NCBI RefSeq assembly: GCF_001884105.1
Contig: NZ_MACI01000069.1
Coordinates: 237,860-301,859, forward strand
DNA: 64,000 nucleotides
Reading direction: 5' to 3'
Origin: Bacillus luti
GTDB lineage: Bacteria > Bacillota > Bacilli > Bacillales > Bacillaceae_G
The notes below the pieces were generated by a model that did no database searches, was not told the origin of the DNA, and saw nothing but the letters and a program-made list of their open reading frames with translations. Positions 26,924 through 35,787 of the stretch are shown here, piece after piece. Made by a program: the position numbers and the translations under genes. Position 1 is the first letter of the stretch; every line of letters begins with the position of its first letter.

Positions 26924-27913
26924 TTATTCCATACGTAGAGCAATATTCCCAAACTGTTCTCCCAGTTCCATACGTCTTAACGCTTGAATTGCTACTTCTA
27001 ACGAATAAATTTTATCCATAATTGGTTTAATCTTATATTTCTCTATAAATTTAATCATTTCATTAAATTCCTCACGGCTCCCCATAGATGTTCCCATAAT
27101 GTCTATTTGATTATAAAATACCGCTCGTAAAGGCAATTCTATTTTATCTCCTGAGCTTGCACCAAAATTAACAATTCTCCCATTCGGTTTCAATACATCA
27201 AAATATTTCAAAAATGTTGCCGGACCTATACTATCGATTATTAAATCTACTTTCTCTCCTTGTAAACTCTCTTCCCAATTTCCAGAACTATTAAAAGAAA
27301 TGTCTGCACCATATTTTTCTGCGATCTCTCTTTTTCTATCTATCCTTGAAGTTACAATTACCTTGGCTCCGATTGCTTTAGCAAATAACATGGCAAAGGT
27401 TGCTACGCCACCACCGATTCCTGGAATTAGAACATGCTCCCCACACTTCAATCTACCCTTTGTAAAAAGTGCTCTATATGCAGTTAATGCTGATAAAGAT
27501 AAAACACCAGCCTCTTCCCAAGTAAGGTATGATGGCTTTTCCACTACATTTTCAACTGGTACAATAACATATTCGGCAAACGTTCCATCTTTCGGTCCAC
27601 CTAATACTTCGGGTAGCTCTGGAACTTCAGCAGTATGGTCCCATCCAATACTAGGATTTATAATAACCTCGGTATGTAGTGTACTATTTGAAACTCCTTC
27701 TCCTATTTCTGTAACAATTCCTGAGCCATCTGATCCTATTACTAATGGTATATCCATTTCTTTTCTATTGTTTATAATAAATAAATCCCTATGATTTAAC
27801 CCTGCAGCTTTTAATTTTACTTTTACTTCACCAGCATTAGGACTTATCTCAGATGAAAATTTATATTTTAATCCCTCTAATCCTTTTTTATTTTGATGTA
27901 CAATAGCTTTCAT
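26924..27913 (-). CDS. Zinc-binding-type alcohol dehydrogenase/quinone reductase family oxidoreductase
   Basis: 329 aa MDR-fold oxidoreductase. [13 protein letters not shown] and [17 protein letters not shown] are the typical N-terminal domain motifs, and [17 protein letters not shown] is the nucleotide-binding Rossmann loop, expected to bind NADP(H). The catalytic Cys-Zn set is incomplete, pointing to the quinone-reductase-like or YogA-type branch. TTAAGGGGGA ribosome site, ATG start. Substrate unknown. Confidence 0.82.
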   Translation of the reverse strand: MKAIVHQNKKGLEGLKYKFSSEISPNAGEVKVKLKAAGLNHRDLFIINNRKEMDIPLVIGSDGSGIVTEIGEGVSNSTLHTEVIINPSIGWDHTAEVPELPEVLGGPKDGTFAEYVIVPVENVVEKPSYLTWEEAGVLSLSALTAYRALFTKGRLKCGEHVLIPGIGGGVATFAMLFAKAIGAKVIVTSRIDRKREIAEKYGADISFNSSGNWEESLQGEKVDLIIDSIGPATFLKYFDVLKPNGRIVNFGASSGDKIELPLRAVFYNQIDIMGTSMGSREEFNEMIKFIEKYKIKPIMDKIYSLEVAIQALRRMELGEQFGNIALRME

Positions 27914-28014
27914 TATTTAATTCCCCCTTAATATTTTCAATGTACTAGAAATATCAAAATAAATGAAATTTTCCGCCTCCAATAATTAAAAAAATGTATT
28001 TGGTTATTATAAAA

Positions 28015-28049
28015 AATCCCCTCCCTATAATAAGTATAGGAAGCGATTT
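28015..28049 (-). terminator. Terminator of the GrpB-like gene
   Basis: Imperfect AAATC...CCTATA/TATAGG...GATTT hairpin with a T run on the minus strand, 30 nt past the stop. Confidence 0.6.
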
Positions 28050-28078
28050 CAAAACTAGTTAGATAAGAATCTGTAAAT

Positions 28079-28585
28079 TTATTGAGTTCTAGCCAATTCT
28101 AATATATTTCGAATAAACGGCGCTTTTGCATGGGTATACGACACACGATCAAAAGGGTATGTAGCTGCAAGTCTATCTTTTAATTCTCTATATTCTTTAC
28201 GTGCCCATTCATTTTTTGTTAGAAAGTCTCGAAATAAAAGATTGTTTTTCCATTCGTCACTATTATAAATATAAACATGCAAATGATGTGTACCAGCTCT
28301 CCATTTTCCCTTTCTAAAAAAACGCCAATTAGGTGATTCTTTTGGAACATACTCATAACCAATTTTCGATAGGGATTCAATCCACTTTTCAGAAATATGT
28401 AAATCTGTTACGCCAATCATCATATCGATAAGTGGTTTCGCCCCTAACCCTTCTACCGATGTGCTACCTATATGTTCAATAGCAATACATTCTTCTCCCA
28501 ATAAAAAAATGAATTTATCTTTTTCTTTTAAGTATTCTTCATGCCAGCTTTTTTGATATGGTTTAATAACAATTTGTTGTTCCAA
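28079..28585 (-). CDS. GrpB/UPF0157 family nucleotidyltransferase-like protein
   Basis: 168 aa from a TTG start at 28585; GGGGGC lies six bases before it, while the longer frame to 28657 has no ribosome site. IEHIGSTSVEGLGAKPLIDMMIGV is the GrpB signature: G-S-T and a D-D pair like nucleotidyltransferases. HHLHVYIYNSDEWKNNLLFRDFL is the conserved C-terminal half. GrpB proteins are annotated as transferases of unknown target. It faces away from the kinase gene. Confidence 0.85.
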   Translation of the reverse strand: MEQQIVIKPYQKSWHEEYLKEKDKFIFLLGEECIAIEHIGSTSVEGLGAKPLIDMMIGVTDLHISEKWIESLSKIGYEYVPKESPNWRFFRKGKWRAGTHHLHVYIYNSDEWKNNLLFRDFLTKNEWARKEYRELKDRLAATYPFDRVSYTHAKAPFIRNILELARTQ

Positions 28586-28711
28586 TTTTTTGCCCCCTTT
28601 TAAGCATTTATTATTATATTTATAAAACTTCATGCAATTTGCATAGGAGTTTAACAAAATATGTCGAATATTGAACTATACAACTTTATTATAATAAATG
28701 CGAGGTAAATT

Positions 28712-29593
28712 ATGAAAGATATTCCAGTTGAAATTCAGTTAAATCATGTAACTTTCCAATTAAAAGAACGTCATAATTTTGATTGGCTTATAAAATTAGG
28801 GACCGTATTTGCAGTTTTTGACCAACAAGATTCAGGTAATCTTTCTTTTGGTGTGGAAAAAGATGGTCATAAGAAATTCATTAAATATGCTGGGGCACAA
28901 ACCATTGCATATGAAGGAACAACAAATGATGCTATTGAAAGGTTAAAAAATTCAGTTACTATTTATGAAGAGTTAAAGTATGACTCGCTTATTAGATTAA
29001 TTGAACATTTTCCAGTTCAATCTGGATATGTATTAATTTTCGATTGGTTTGATGGTGAATGTCTACATTCGCATTGGAGTTTCCCACCTACTGAGAAATA
29101 TAAAAATCCAAACTCTCCTTTTTTAAAATTTAAGCATTTATCTGTTAAGGAACGAATTCAATCCTTAAATTCCATTTTTTCTTTCCATACATATGTAGAA
29201 AAGAAAAATTATGTAGCGATAGATTTTTATGATGGCAGTATTTTATATAATTTCAGTACAAATGAGACAAAAATTTGTGATATTGATTTATATTCTAAAA
29301 AACCATATATAAATAAAATGGGACGATTATGGGGTTCCTCTCGTTTTATGGCTCCTGAGGAATTTGAGCTTAATGCAATGATTGATGAGAAGACAAACGT
29401 ATTTAATATGGGGGCGATGGCATTCGCACTTTTAGGCGGTGGAAAAGATCGCGCTTTTATAAAATGGGACGCAAGTAAAGGATTATATGAGGTAGCATAT
29501 CGTGCTGTAAATGAAAGCCGTGTAGAACGGTATGCATCAGTTAATGAGTTTTATGAAGCATGGTTAAATGTATCTGATACTGCAAAAATATAA
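28712..29593 (+). CDS. Divergent serine/threonine protein kinase-like protein
   Basis: 293 aa. A kinase N-lobe Lys is at KKFIKYAGAQT, followed by ERLKNSVTIYEEL (helix C with Glu). The hinge reads VLIFDWFDGECLH. The catalytic loop is AIDFYDGSIL instead of HRDxKxxN, and the metal motif is CDIDLY instead of DFG, as in some APH-like and bacterial Hanks-type kinases. RFMAPEEFE matches the APE motif and is followed by a C-lobe. Aspartates are retained, so activity is possible. No membrane or PASTA segment. A histidine kinase follows on the same strand. Confidence 0.72.
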   Translation: MKDIPVEIQLNHVTFQLKERHNFDWLIKLGTVFAVFDQQDSGNLSFGVEKDGHKKFIKYAGAQTIAYEGTTNDAIERLKNSVTIYEELKYDSLIRLIEHFPVQSGYVLIFDWFDGECLHSHWSFPPTEKYKNPNSPFLKFKHLSVKERIQSLNSIFSFHTYVEKKNYVAIDFYDGSILYNFSTNETKICDIDLYSKKPYINKMGRLWGSSRFMAPEEFELNAMIDEKTNVFNMGAMAFALLGGGKDRAFIKWDASKGLYEVAYRAVNESRVERYASVNEFYEAWLNVSDTAKI

Positions 29594-29681
29594 CTACATA
29601 TTTTTAAACTAATATATAGTTTATACTATTATCATGTATAATACAGATGAAATAGAAATTCAGAATAACGAGGCAAATATT

Positions 29682-30941
29682 ATGAACTTTGTTTATATTA
29701 ATCAAAACGTATTAAATAATCTTCTATACATTTTAAGTAGTATATTTGTTTTTTATTTTATATATGATAGTGGGCGTTATTTAAAGAAATATAGAAAACT
29801 ACTTATTACCGTTTGTACGACTATCCCTCTTATTTTATGTATGCGTTATCCTATCTATATGGATGAAAATTGTATTCATGATTTAAGGCAAATTCCTGTT
29901 TTAATAGGTACACTTTATGGTGGATTCCCTGTTGGTATCATATTGTTTACTATTTTATTAATTACAAGATTTGCATTTTACGGATTTAACATGTTAACTG
30001 TCATTGTTTACGGCACAATGTTCATTATTACAGCTTTTGCATCTGCAAAATTTAATACATATAATAGAAAAGTTAAAGTAGCTTCTGCTATGTTTTTAAC
30101 TTTTTTCCTAGCAATATTTACAACTGTGATTGTATTAACTTTATCAGACTTTGAAGTGAATAATTTGTATATTATTTATTTCATAATATTACCAACTACT
30201 TTGATGCTATTTATTGTTTATTTTAATGAAGTATTAAAAGATGCAGTATTTATGCGGTCGAAGTTAATTAAGATGGAAAAAATGGAGATTGTTAGCCAAC
30301 TCGCAGCTAGTATATCTCACGAGGTAAGAAATCCCTTAACTGTCGTAAAAGGATTTACTCAACTTTTAAAAACACCAAATTTAACTCCAGAATCAAGAGA
30401 CAAATATATTGAACATATATTGGAAGAGTTAAATCGAGCCCAGGTAATTATTGATGATTATTTAACGTTTGCCAAACCCGCATCAGAAAAGCTAGATCAT
30501 ATTTCAGTAGAACAAGAGTTAAATCGAGTTATTAATATGATATTGCCATTATGTAATATGAATACAATACATATTATAAAAAACTTCTCAGAGGCAACAA
30601 TTGTTGGCAATAAACAACATTTTCAACAATGTGTTTTAAACTTAATAAAAAATGCGATTGAAGCCATGCCTGATGGTGGTACCTTAAATATTTCCTCTTC
30701 TATTCATAACAATAAAGTTATAATACGAATTGAGGATAGCGGAGTTGGAATGTCACAAGAGCAAATAAATCGATTTGGTGAACCGTATTTTAGTACGAAA
30801 ACGAAAGGTACAGGTTTAGGTACCATGGTTGCTGTTAAGATCATCGAAACGATGCAAGGTTCTTTAAAAATTCGAAGCGTTATTACGAAAGGTACAACAT
30901 TGATAATCACTTTTCCAAAATATAATAAGAACCTATCTTAA
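29682..30941 (+). CDS. Membrane sensor histidine kinase (KinB-like)
   Basis: 419 aa from the ATG at 29682, which has CGAGGC eight bases upstream; the ATG at 29634 lacks a ribosome site. Six hydrophobic helices of the 5TM-5TMR/LYT type (LYGGFPVGIILFTILLITRF) occupy residues 1-180. The kinase part has the H-box ISHEVRNPLTVVKGFTQLL, N-box NLIKNAIEAM, G1 DSGVGM and G2 GTGLGTMV. No response regulator is adjacent, as for sporulation kinases that feed Spo0F. This suggests a phosphorelay role. Confidence 0.88.
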   Translation: MNFVYINQNVLNNLLYILSSIFVFYFIYDSGRYLKKYRKLLITVCTTIPLILCMRYPIYMDENCIHDLRQIPVLIGTLYGGFPVGIILFTILLITRFAFYGFNMLTVIVYGTMFIITAFASAKFNTYNRKVKVASAMFLTFFLAIFTTVIVLTLSDFEVNNLYIIYFIILPTTLMLFIVYFNEVLKDAVFMRSKLIKMEKMEIVSQLAASISHEVRNPLTVVKGFTQLLKTPNLTPESRDKYIEHILEELNRAQVIIDDYLTFAKPASEKLDHISVEQELNRVINMILPLCNMNTIHIIKNFSEATIVGNKQHFQQCVLNLIKNAIEAMPDGGTLNISSSIHNNKVIIRIEDSGVGMSQEQINRFGEPYFSTKTKGTGLGTMVAVKIIETMQGSLKIRSVITKGTTLIITFPKYNKNLS

Positions 30942-30984
30942 AACAAATAAAAAAGGAGCTAGTATGCTCCTTTTTTATTTGTTT
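30941..30984. terminator. 19-bp perfect terminator
   Basis: Arms 30941-30959 and 30966-30984 form a perfect stem with GGAGC/GCTCC core, six-base loop and A/T flanks. It ends the kinase transcript and, on the other strand, the YjcZ gene. Confidence 0.9.
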
Positions 30985-31042
30985 CGATACATAAGTATCT
31001 ACTATGTTTTTTTCGTTTACATTATTGGAGACTAATTAAAAA

Positions 31043-31150
31043 TTAGTATCCTCCGCCCCAACAGCTGCATCCAACAATAATTAATAAAATAAACAACACA
31101 ACTAATAAAGCGAAACCTCCACCAAAACCACAAGAACCACCGTAACTCAT
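31043..31150 (-). CDS. YjcZ-family sporulation peptide
   Basis: 35 aa: a Gly/Ser/Cys-rich head ([13 protein letters not shown]), a hydrophobic helix ([15 protein letters not shown]) and the tail SCWGGGY. This is the typical YjcZ pattern of tiny membrane proteins made in sporulating cells. A strong AGGAGGAG ribosome site lies just upstream. Too short for a standard ORF cut-off. Confidence 0.85.
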   Translation of the reverse strand: MSYGGSCGFGGGFALLVVLFILLIIVGCSCWGGGY

Positions 31151-31262
31151 ATTTTCTCCTCCTTTTGGTTTGAAAACTAATAGGTAGTTGATCATTTTAA
31201 CTGGTTCGTATTATACATTATGTAAATATCCCTTTTTTGAGCATGTCTGCATAAAATAAGTA

Positions 31263-31286
31263 AAAGCACTCCTATTAGAGTGCTTT
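31263..31286 (-). terminator. Terminator of the ECF transporter operon
   Basis: AAAGCACTC/GAGTGCTTT perfect stem touching the EcfT stop codon at 31285. Confidence 0.75.
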
Positions 31287-32085
31287 AAAATGGATACCAA
31301 AAATCTTGAAATACATGTAATTTTAAATAAACTGCAAAAATCAAAATGAATATCCCTACAAGCAAAGCAATAAAATCCCAGGCGTTTGCTTTTCTTGTAT
31401 AGAACCACGTACGTTTATCCTTCTTGCCAAATCCTCTTAAATCCATTGCATTTGAAACTGTATCAATTCTGTCTAGCGAATGAATAATTAGAGGCCAGAA
31501 AATTAAAATACGATTTTTCATGCGCGTCCATAAACTTGCTTCTCCTTTTTCAAAAGCTATTCCTCTTGATTCTTGAGCATGTTTAATAATTCGATATTCG
31601 GATTGAATATCAGGTATATAACGTAATGCGATATTTATTGCATATGTAATTTTATAATGAATGCCAAGTTTATTTAAGCTACTTACAAATTCACTTGGAT
31701 CTGTCGTATAAATAAAGAGAAGTGTAAAAGGTAATAACGTAAAATACTTTAATGAAAGCGTAGCTGTATAAAATAATGTTTCATATGTAATTGTCGCATA
31801 ACCAATATGTAAAAACGAAGTATATGATCCAGTTAATTCAGATCCATGGGTTGGCGTAATTAATAAAATCATGACAGAGTTTAATAAACTAAATGTAAAA
31901 ATAACACTAAAAACAATTAAAATTTTACGAAGCGGAATTTTAGCAAGCGAAAGTCCAATACACCCAATAAAACATAAAATTAACAATATACGAAAATCAA
32001 AAAACAAAAAGGTAAGTGTCATACAAAAAATAAATAAAAACAATTTTACTGCTCCATCCATACGATGAAAATATGTACTATGCAC
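31285..32085 (-). CDS. ECF transporter transmembrane subunit (EcfT/CbiQ family)
   Basis: About 266 aa from a GTG at 32085 (AGGAG eight bases before it); upstream in-frame GTGs are less well spaced. It starts HSTYFHRMDGAVKLFLFI and has five to six membrane helices. The two Ala-Arg-Gly-type coupling motifs that contact the ATPases appear as KHAQESRGIAFE and AMDLRGFGKK. It overlaps the ATPase stop by eight bases, so the operon is translationally coupled. It forms the energy-coupling module with the two-domain ATPase and the S component. Confidence 0.88.
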   Translation of the reverse strand: MHSTYFHRMDGAVKLFLFIFCMTLTFLFFDFRILLILCFIGCIGLSLAKIPLRKILIVFSVIFTFSLLNSVMILLITPTHGSELTGSYTSFLHIGYATITYETLFYTATLSLKYFTLLPFTLLFIYTTDPSEFVSSLNKLGIHYKITYAINIALRYIPDIQSEYRIIKHAQESRGIAFEKGEASLWTRMKNRILIFWPLIIHSLDRIDTVSNAMDLRGFGKKDKRTWFYTRKANAWDFIALLVGIFILIFAVYLKLHVFQDFWYPF

Positions 32086-33778
32086 CTTCCTCACTCCTAT
32101 TATCACAGAAATAAAGCTCTATAAATTTTTTTGGACAGGAAACTCCGCTAAATGTAACAAGCTTGAATAAAGAACTCTCTCTTAAGTTAGCCCTTTGTAG
32201 TATCTCTTGATCTCCTAATACAGTGGATACAGTATTATCAGCAATTATTTCTCCTTCATGTAGTACTATCGCTCGGTCTGCATATTCTAACGCTAGATTC
32301 ATATCGTGCGTGATAAAAATAAATGAGATTCCTTTTTTAGCTAGGTTTCTAATAAACGACATGAACTGTTTATAATGATAATAATCTTGTCCAGCCGTCG
32401 GTTCATCTAATATGATGAGTTTTGGATTTGTTGTTAATACAGTTGCAATAGTTAATCTCTTCTTTTGTCCGTAGCTTAATGCCTGAATTGGCCAATTACG
32501 AAATGGATATAAACCACAAATTTTTAACGCTTCTTCAGCTCTATTCTTAATTTCTTCCTTTGAAAATTTTTTTATTTTTAATGTAAATACAACTTCTTCT
32601 AAAACAGTCGGTTGCGTAATCATGTGATTTGGATTTTGCATTACATAACATATACTCTCCCCACGTTTACGAATAGACCAAGAATTAATAGTTACTCCAT
32701 CTAACAAAATTTCTCCACCTTTTATTTTGTTTATTCCAATAAGGCTATTGGCTAATGTAGATTTCCCAGCTCCATTCTGGCCCAAAAGTGTTGCAATTTC
32801 TCCTTCATATATTGAAAAATTAACATTTTTTAATACGCTTTGATTATTAGGATACGCAAATGACAAATTTTTCACTTTAAACACTTCTTTATTTTTAGTA
32901 GTATCCATTACAAAAGTTTGCTTTTTCACCCACTCTTTTATAATGCCACTAATCCTTTCCTTTTGAAGATTTTCAAGTGGATATAGTAAGCCACTTTTAC
33001 TATCGTAATGTAATTTCTTTAATGCTTCGATGTAAATAGGCTCTCTTAAGCCGATACGCGGTAATATATGTGACGCTAAAATCTCTTCTGGTGTTCCTAT
33101 CGCGACAACTTCACCTTCATCAATCAAAATAATTTTATCTAAATCCAAATTTAAAATTTCTTCTATTCGATGTTCAATAATTACAATTGTTTTCTTATAT
33201 TGCCTATGTATATCTTTAATCAGTTCAATCGTATGTAAGCTGCTTAGCGGATCTAAGTTTGCTAACGGTTCATCGAACAATAATATATCCGCATTTGTTG
33301 TTAGCAGACCTGCTAGAGAAACAGTTTGCTTTTGGCCTCCTGATAATTCATGTGGACTTTGTTTATGAGTACTATGCATCTTTACCTTTCTTAATGAATC
33401 CGAAACGATCTTTTTCATATCATCTTGATGTACACATTCATTTTCTAAATAAAATGCTACATCTTCTTCTACTGTCAAACCAATAAATTGAGCGTCTTGA
33501 TCTTGCAAAATTGTTCCTACATGTTTACTCTGTTCAAAAATACTGCCTTTCCTCGGATCTTTACCAGCAATTGAAATGTTTCCTGTACTAATCCCTTCAT
33601 ATGAAAATGGGATTAGCCCATTAATACAATGAGCTAATGTTGATTTTCCTGAACCGCTTCGTCCAGCAATTAATACTTTTTCCCCAGGATATATATGAAA
33701 AGTAATGTCTTTTAATGTGGGCTGTGCAGCATGCCCGTATTGAAAGGTAAATTGTTCGAAAGAAATAATCGGTCGCAT
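32078..33778 (-). CDS. ECF transporter ATPase with two fused ABC domains
   Basis: 566 aa from the ATG at 33778 behind AGGGA; a TTG seven codons earlier is less likely. Two complete ABC domains: Walker A GRSGSGKST, signature LSGGQKQ, Walker B ILLFDEP in the first; GQNGAGKST, LSYGQKK and LIILDEP in the second. A fused EcfA1-A2 pair, as in YkoD-type systems. Located between S and T genes in one operon; powers uptake of a small molecule. Confidence 0.92.
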   Translation of the reverse strand: MRPIISFEQFTFQYGHAAQPTLKDITFHIYPGEKVLIAGRSGSGKSTLAHCINGLIPFSYEGISTGNISIAGKDPRKGSIFEQSKHVGTILQDQDAQFIGLTVEEDVAFYLENECVHQDDMKKIVSDSLRKVKMHSTHKQSPHELSGGQKQTVSLAGLLTTNADILLFDEPLANLDPLSSLHTIELIKDIHRQYKKTIVIIEHRIEEILNLDLDKIILIDEGEVVAIGTPEEILASHILPRIGLREPIYIEALKKLHYDSKSGLLYPLENLQKERISGIIKEWVKKQTFVMDTTKNKEVFKVKNLSFAYPNNQSVLKNVNFSIYEGEIATLLGQNGAGKSTLANSLIGINKIKGGEILLDGVTINSWSIRKRGESICYVMQNPNHMITQPTVLEEVVFTLKIKKFSKEEIKNRAEEALKICGLYPFRNWPIQALSYGQKKRLTIATVLTTNPKLIILDEPTAGQDYYHYKQFMSFIRNLAKKGISFIFITHDMNLALEYADRAIVLHEGEIIADNTVSTVLGDQEILQRANLRESSLFKLVTFSGVSCPKKFIELYFCDNRSEEGA

Positions 33779-33788
33779 ATTAACATCC

Positions 33789-34355
<567 letters not shown>

Positions 34356-34424
34356 TTAGTCAGCTTTAATTACTCTATATTTATTTTGAAAATGAATTAT
34401 GCATCGACACTCCCTTTCTGTACA

Positions 34425-34592
34425 ACAAAAAATGACCTCTTGCATAAGAGGTCATTTTCTTTCACGTTCAAGAATCCTCTTATCTTTCAAAAAACACATC
34501 GTGTCCTCTGCGGAATTAGCACCTTCCTATGAATTTACATAGGGGTTGCTGAGGTTTCATAGGGCCGTTCCCTCCACCTCTCTGGATAAGTA
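34425..34592 (-). promoter_or_regulatory. SAM-I (S-box) riboswitch before the ECF operon
   Basis: The minus strand reads CTTATCCAGAGAGG (34577-34590), then GGAGGGAACGGCCC, GAAACCTCAGCAACC and AAGGTGCTAATTCC, the conserved S-box blocks in order. The terminator is the AATGACCTCTT/AAGAGGTCATT stem at about 34430-34457 with a T run. When S-adenosylmethionine is bound, transcription stops before the transporter genes. Confidence 0.95.
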
Positions 34593-34745
34593 TTAATTTG
34601 TAATTCGTATTATGGCACTAAGAAGTATAAATTTCAACACTTTTCTAATTATTTTTATTTTTTGTTTAACAGTACGTTTAAATCATTGTATTCTTATCGG
34701 AATTATGAAATAATAAATTCAAAGTTGTTACAGGAGGAATGTATG

Positions 34746-35426
34746 ATGAAAGTAATTGGTTTAATTGGTGGACTAAGTTGGGAATCTACATCACTATACT
34801 ATAAACATATTAATACACTTACACTTTCTCAATATGATCAAAATGCGAAGCTTGTTTTATATAGTATGGACTTTGGTGAAGTAACTACTTTATTACAAAA
34901 CCACCAATATGAAGAAGTGAAAAATGAATTAGTCACAGTTGCAAAAAAGGTTGAAAAATCCGGAGCTGAATGTTTATTGATATGTTCAAATACGGTCCAT
35001 TTATTTGCTGAAGAAGTAGAAAAGGCAATATCCATACCGCTTCTTCACATTGGTGATGTAAGTGCTAAAGAAATGGTAGAACAAAATATAAAGCGTATCG
35101 GACTATTGGGTACGAAACAAACGATGGAACAAGATTTCTATACATCACGACTAGCAAGTTATAACATTGAGACAATTATCCCTGATGACAAAGAAAGAGC
35201 ATTTATCCATCATGTCATATTAAATGAATTAAGTAGAGGAATTATTTCAGAAACATCAAAAGAAAAGCTATTACAAATTACAAACTCATTAGTTCAAAAT
35301 GGTGCGGAAGGTATACTACTCGGTTGTACTGAAATACCTTTGCTCATTTCCCAGAACGATCTAACAGTTCCTGTATTTGATACTGCTTTTTTACATGCAA
35401 ATACTGCTGTGCATTTCGCTAGATAA
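34746..35426 (+). CDS. Aspartate/glutamate racemase family protein
   Basis: 226 aa starting MKVIGLIGGLSWESTSLYY, with AGGAGG eight bases before this ATG (an ATG three bases earlier is possible). PLP-independent amino-acid racemase fold: the two catalytic cysteines lie in LLICSNTVHLF and GILLGCTEIPLL. IGGLSWEST is typical of the RacX/YgeA-like group. It could supply D-amino acids for wall or biofilm functions; the preferred amino acid is unknown. Confidence 0.85.
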   Translation: MKVIGLIGGLSWESTSLYYKHINTLTLSQYDQNAKLVLYSMDFGEVTTLLQNHQYEEVKNELVTVAKKVEKSGAECLLICSNTVHLFAEEVEKAISIPLLHIGDVSAKEMVEQNIKRIGLLGTKQTMEQDFYTSRLASYNIETIIPDDKERAFIHHVILNELSRGIISETSKEKLLQITNSLVQNGAEGILLGCTEIPLLISQNDLTVPVFDTAFLHANTAVHFAR

Positions 35427-35741
35427 TACAAGCATATAGGTGTGATTTCTATGTTTTATATTGTCCAAACTATTAATTTAATTATGGGTCCATGACTGCA
35501 ATTACTATATTACAAAATTAACATTAACAGTCTTAATACACTTGCTACATTATGTTTATAAATAATCGATATCAATAAAAAAGCATCTACATAAGTAGAT
35601 GCTTAGATGTGATAAGGAGTGTTCTGTGAGGTTAGGATAAGCTTTTCAGCTTGTCCTATGCTATCAATATATGATTTATTTTATAAAACGTGAATAGTTA
35701 ATAGAATTATTTTATGCCTCTTTTCTAATTTATTCCTATAT
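35427..35741. other. Intergenic with two hairpins
   Basis: A perfect AAGCATCTAC/GTAGATGCTT stem (35581-35604) has its T run on the minus strand. A second stem TAGGATAAGC/GCTTGTCCTA is at 35633-35658. No gene seen; both could back up termination from the PBP gene. Confidence 0.5.
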
Positions 35742-35780
35742 TAAAACGTCCCTAGTTTCTATACATACTAGAGACGATTC
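35742..35780 (-). terminator. Terminator of the second PBP gene
   Basis: CGTCTCTAGT/ACTAGGGACG stem then TTTT on the minus strand, just past the stop at 35788. Confidence 0.8.
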
Positions 35781-35787
35781 ACATTTT

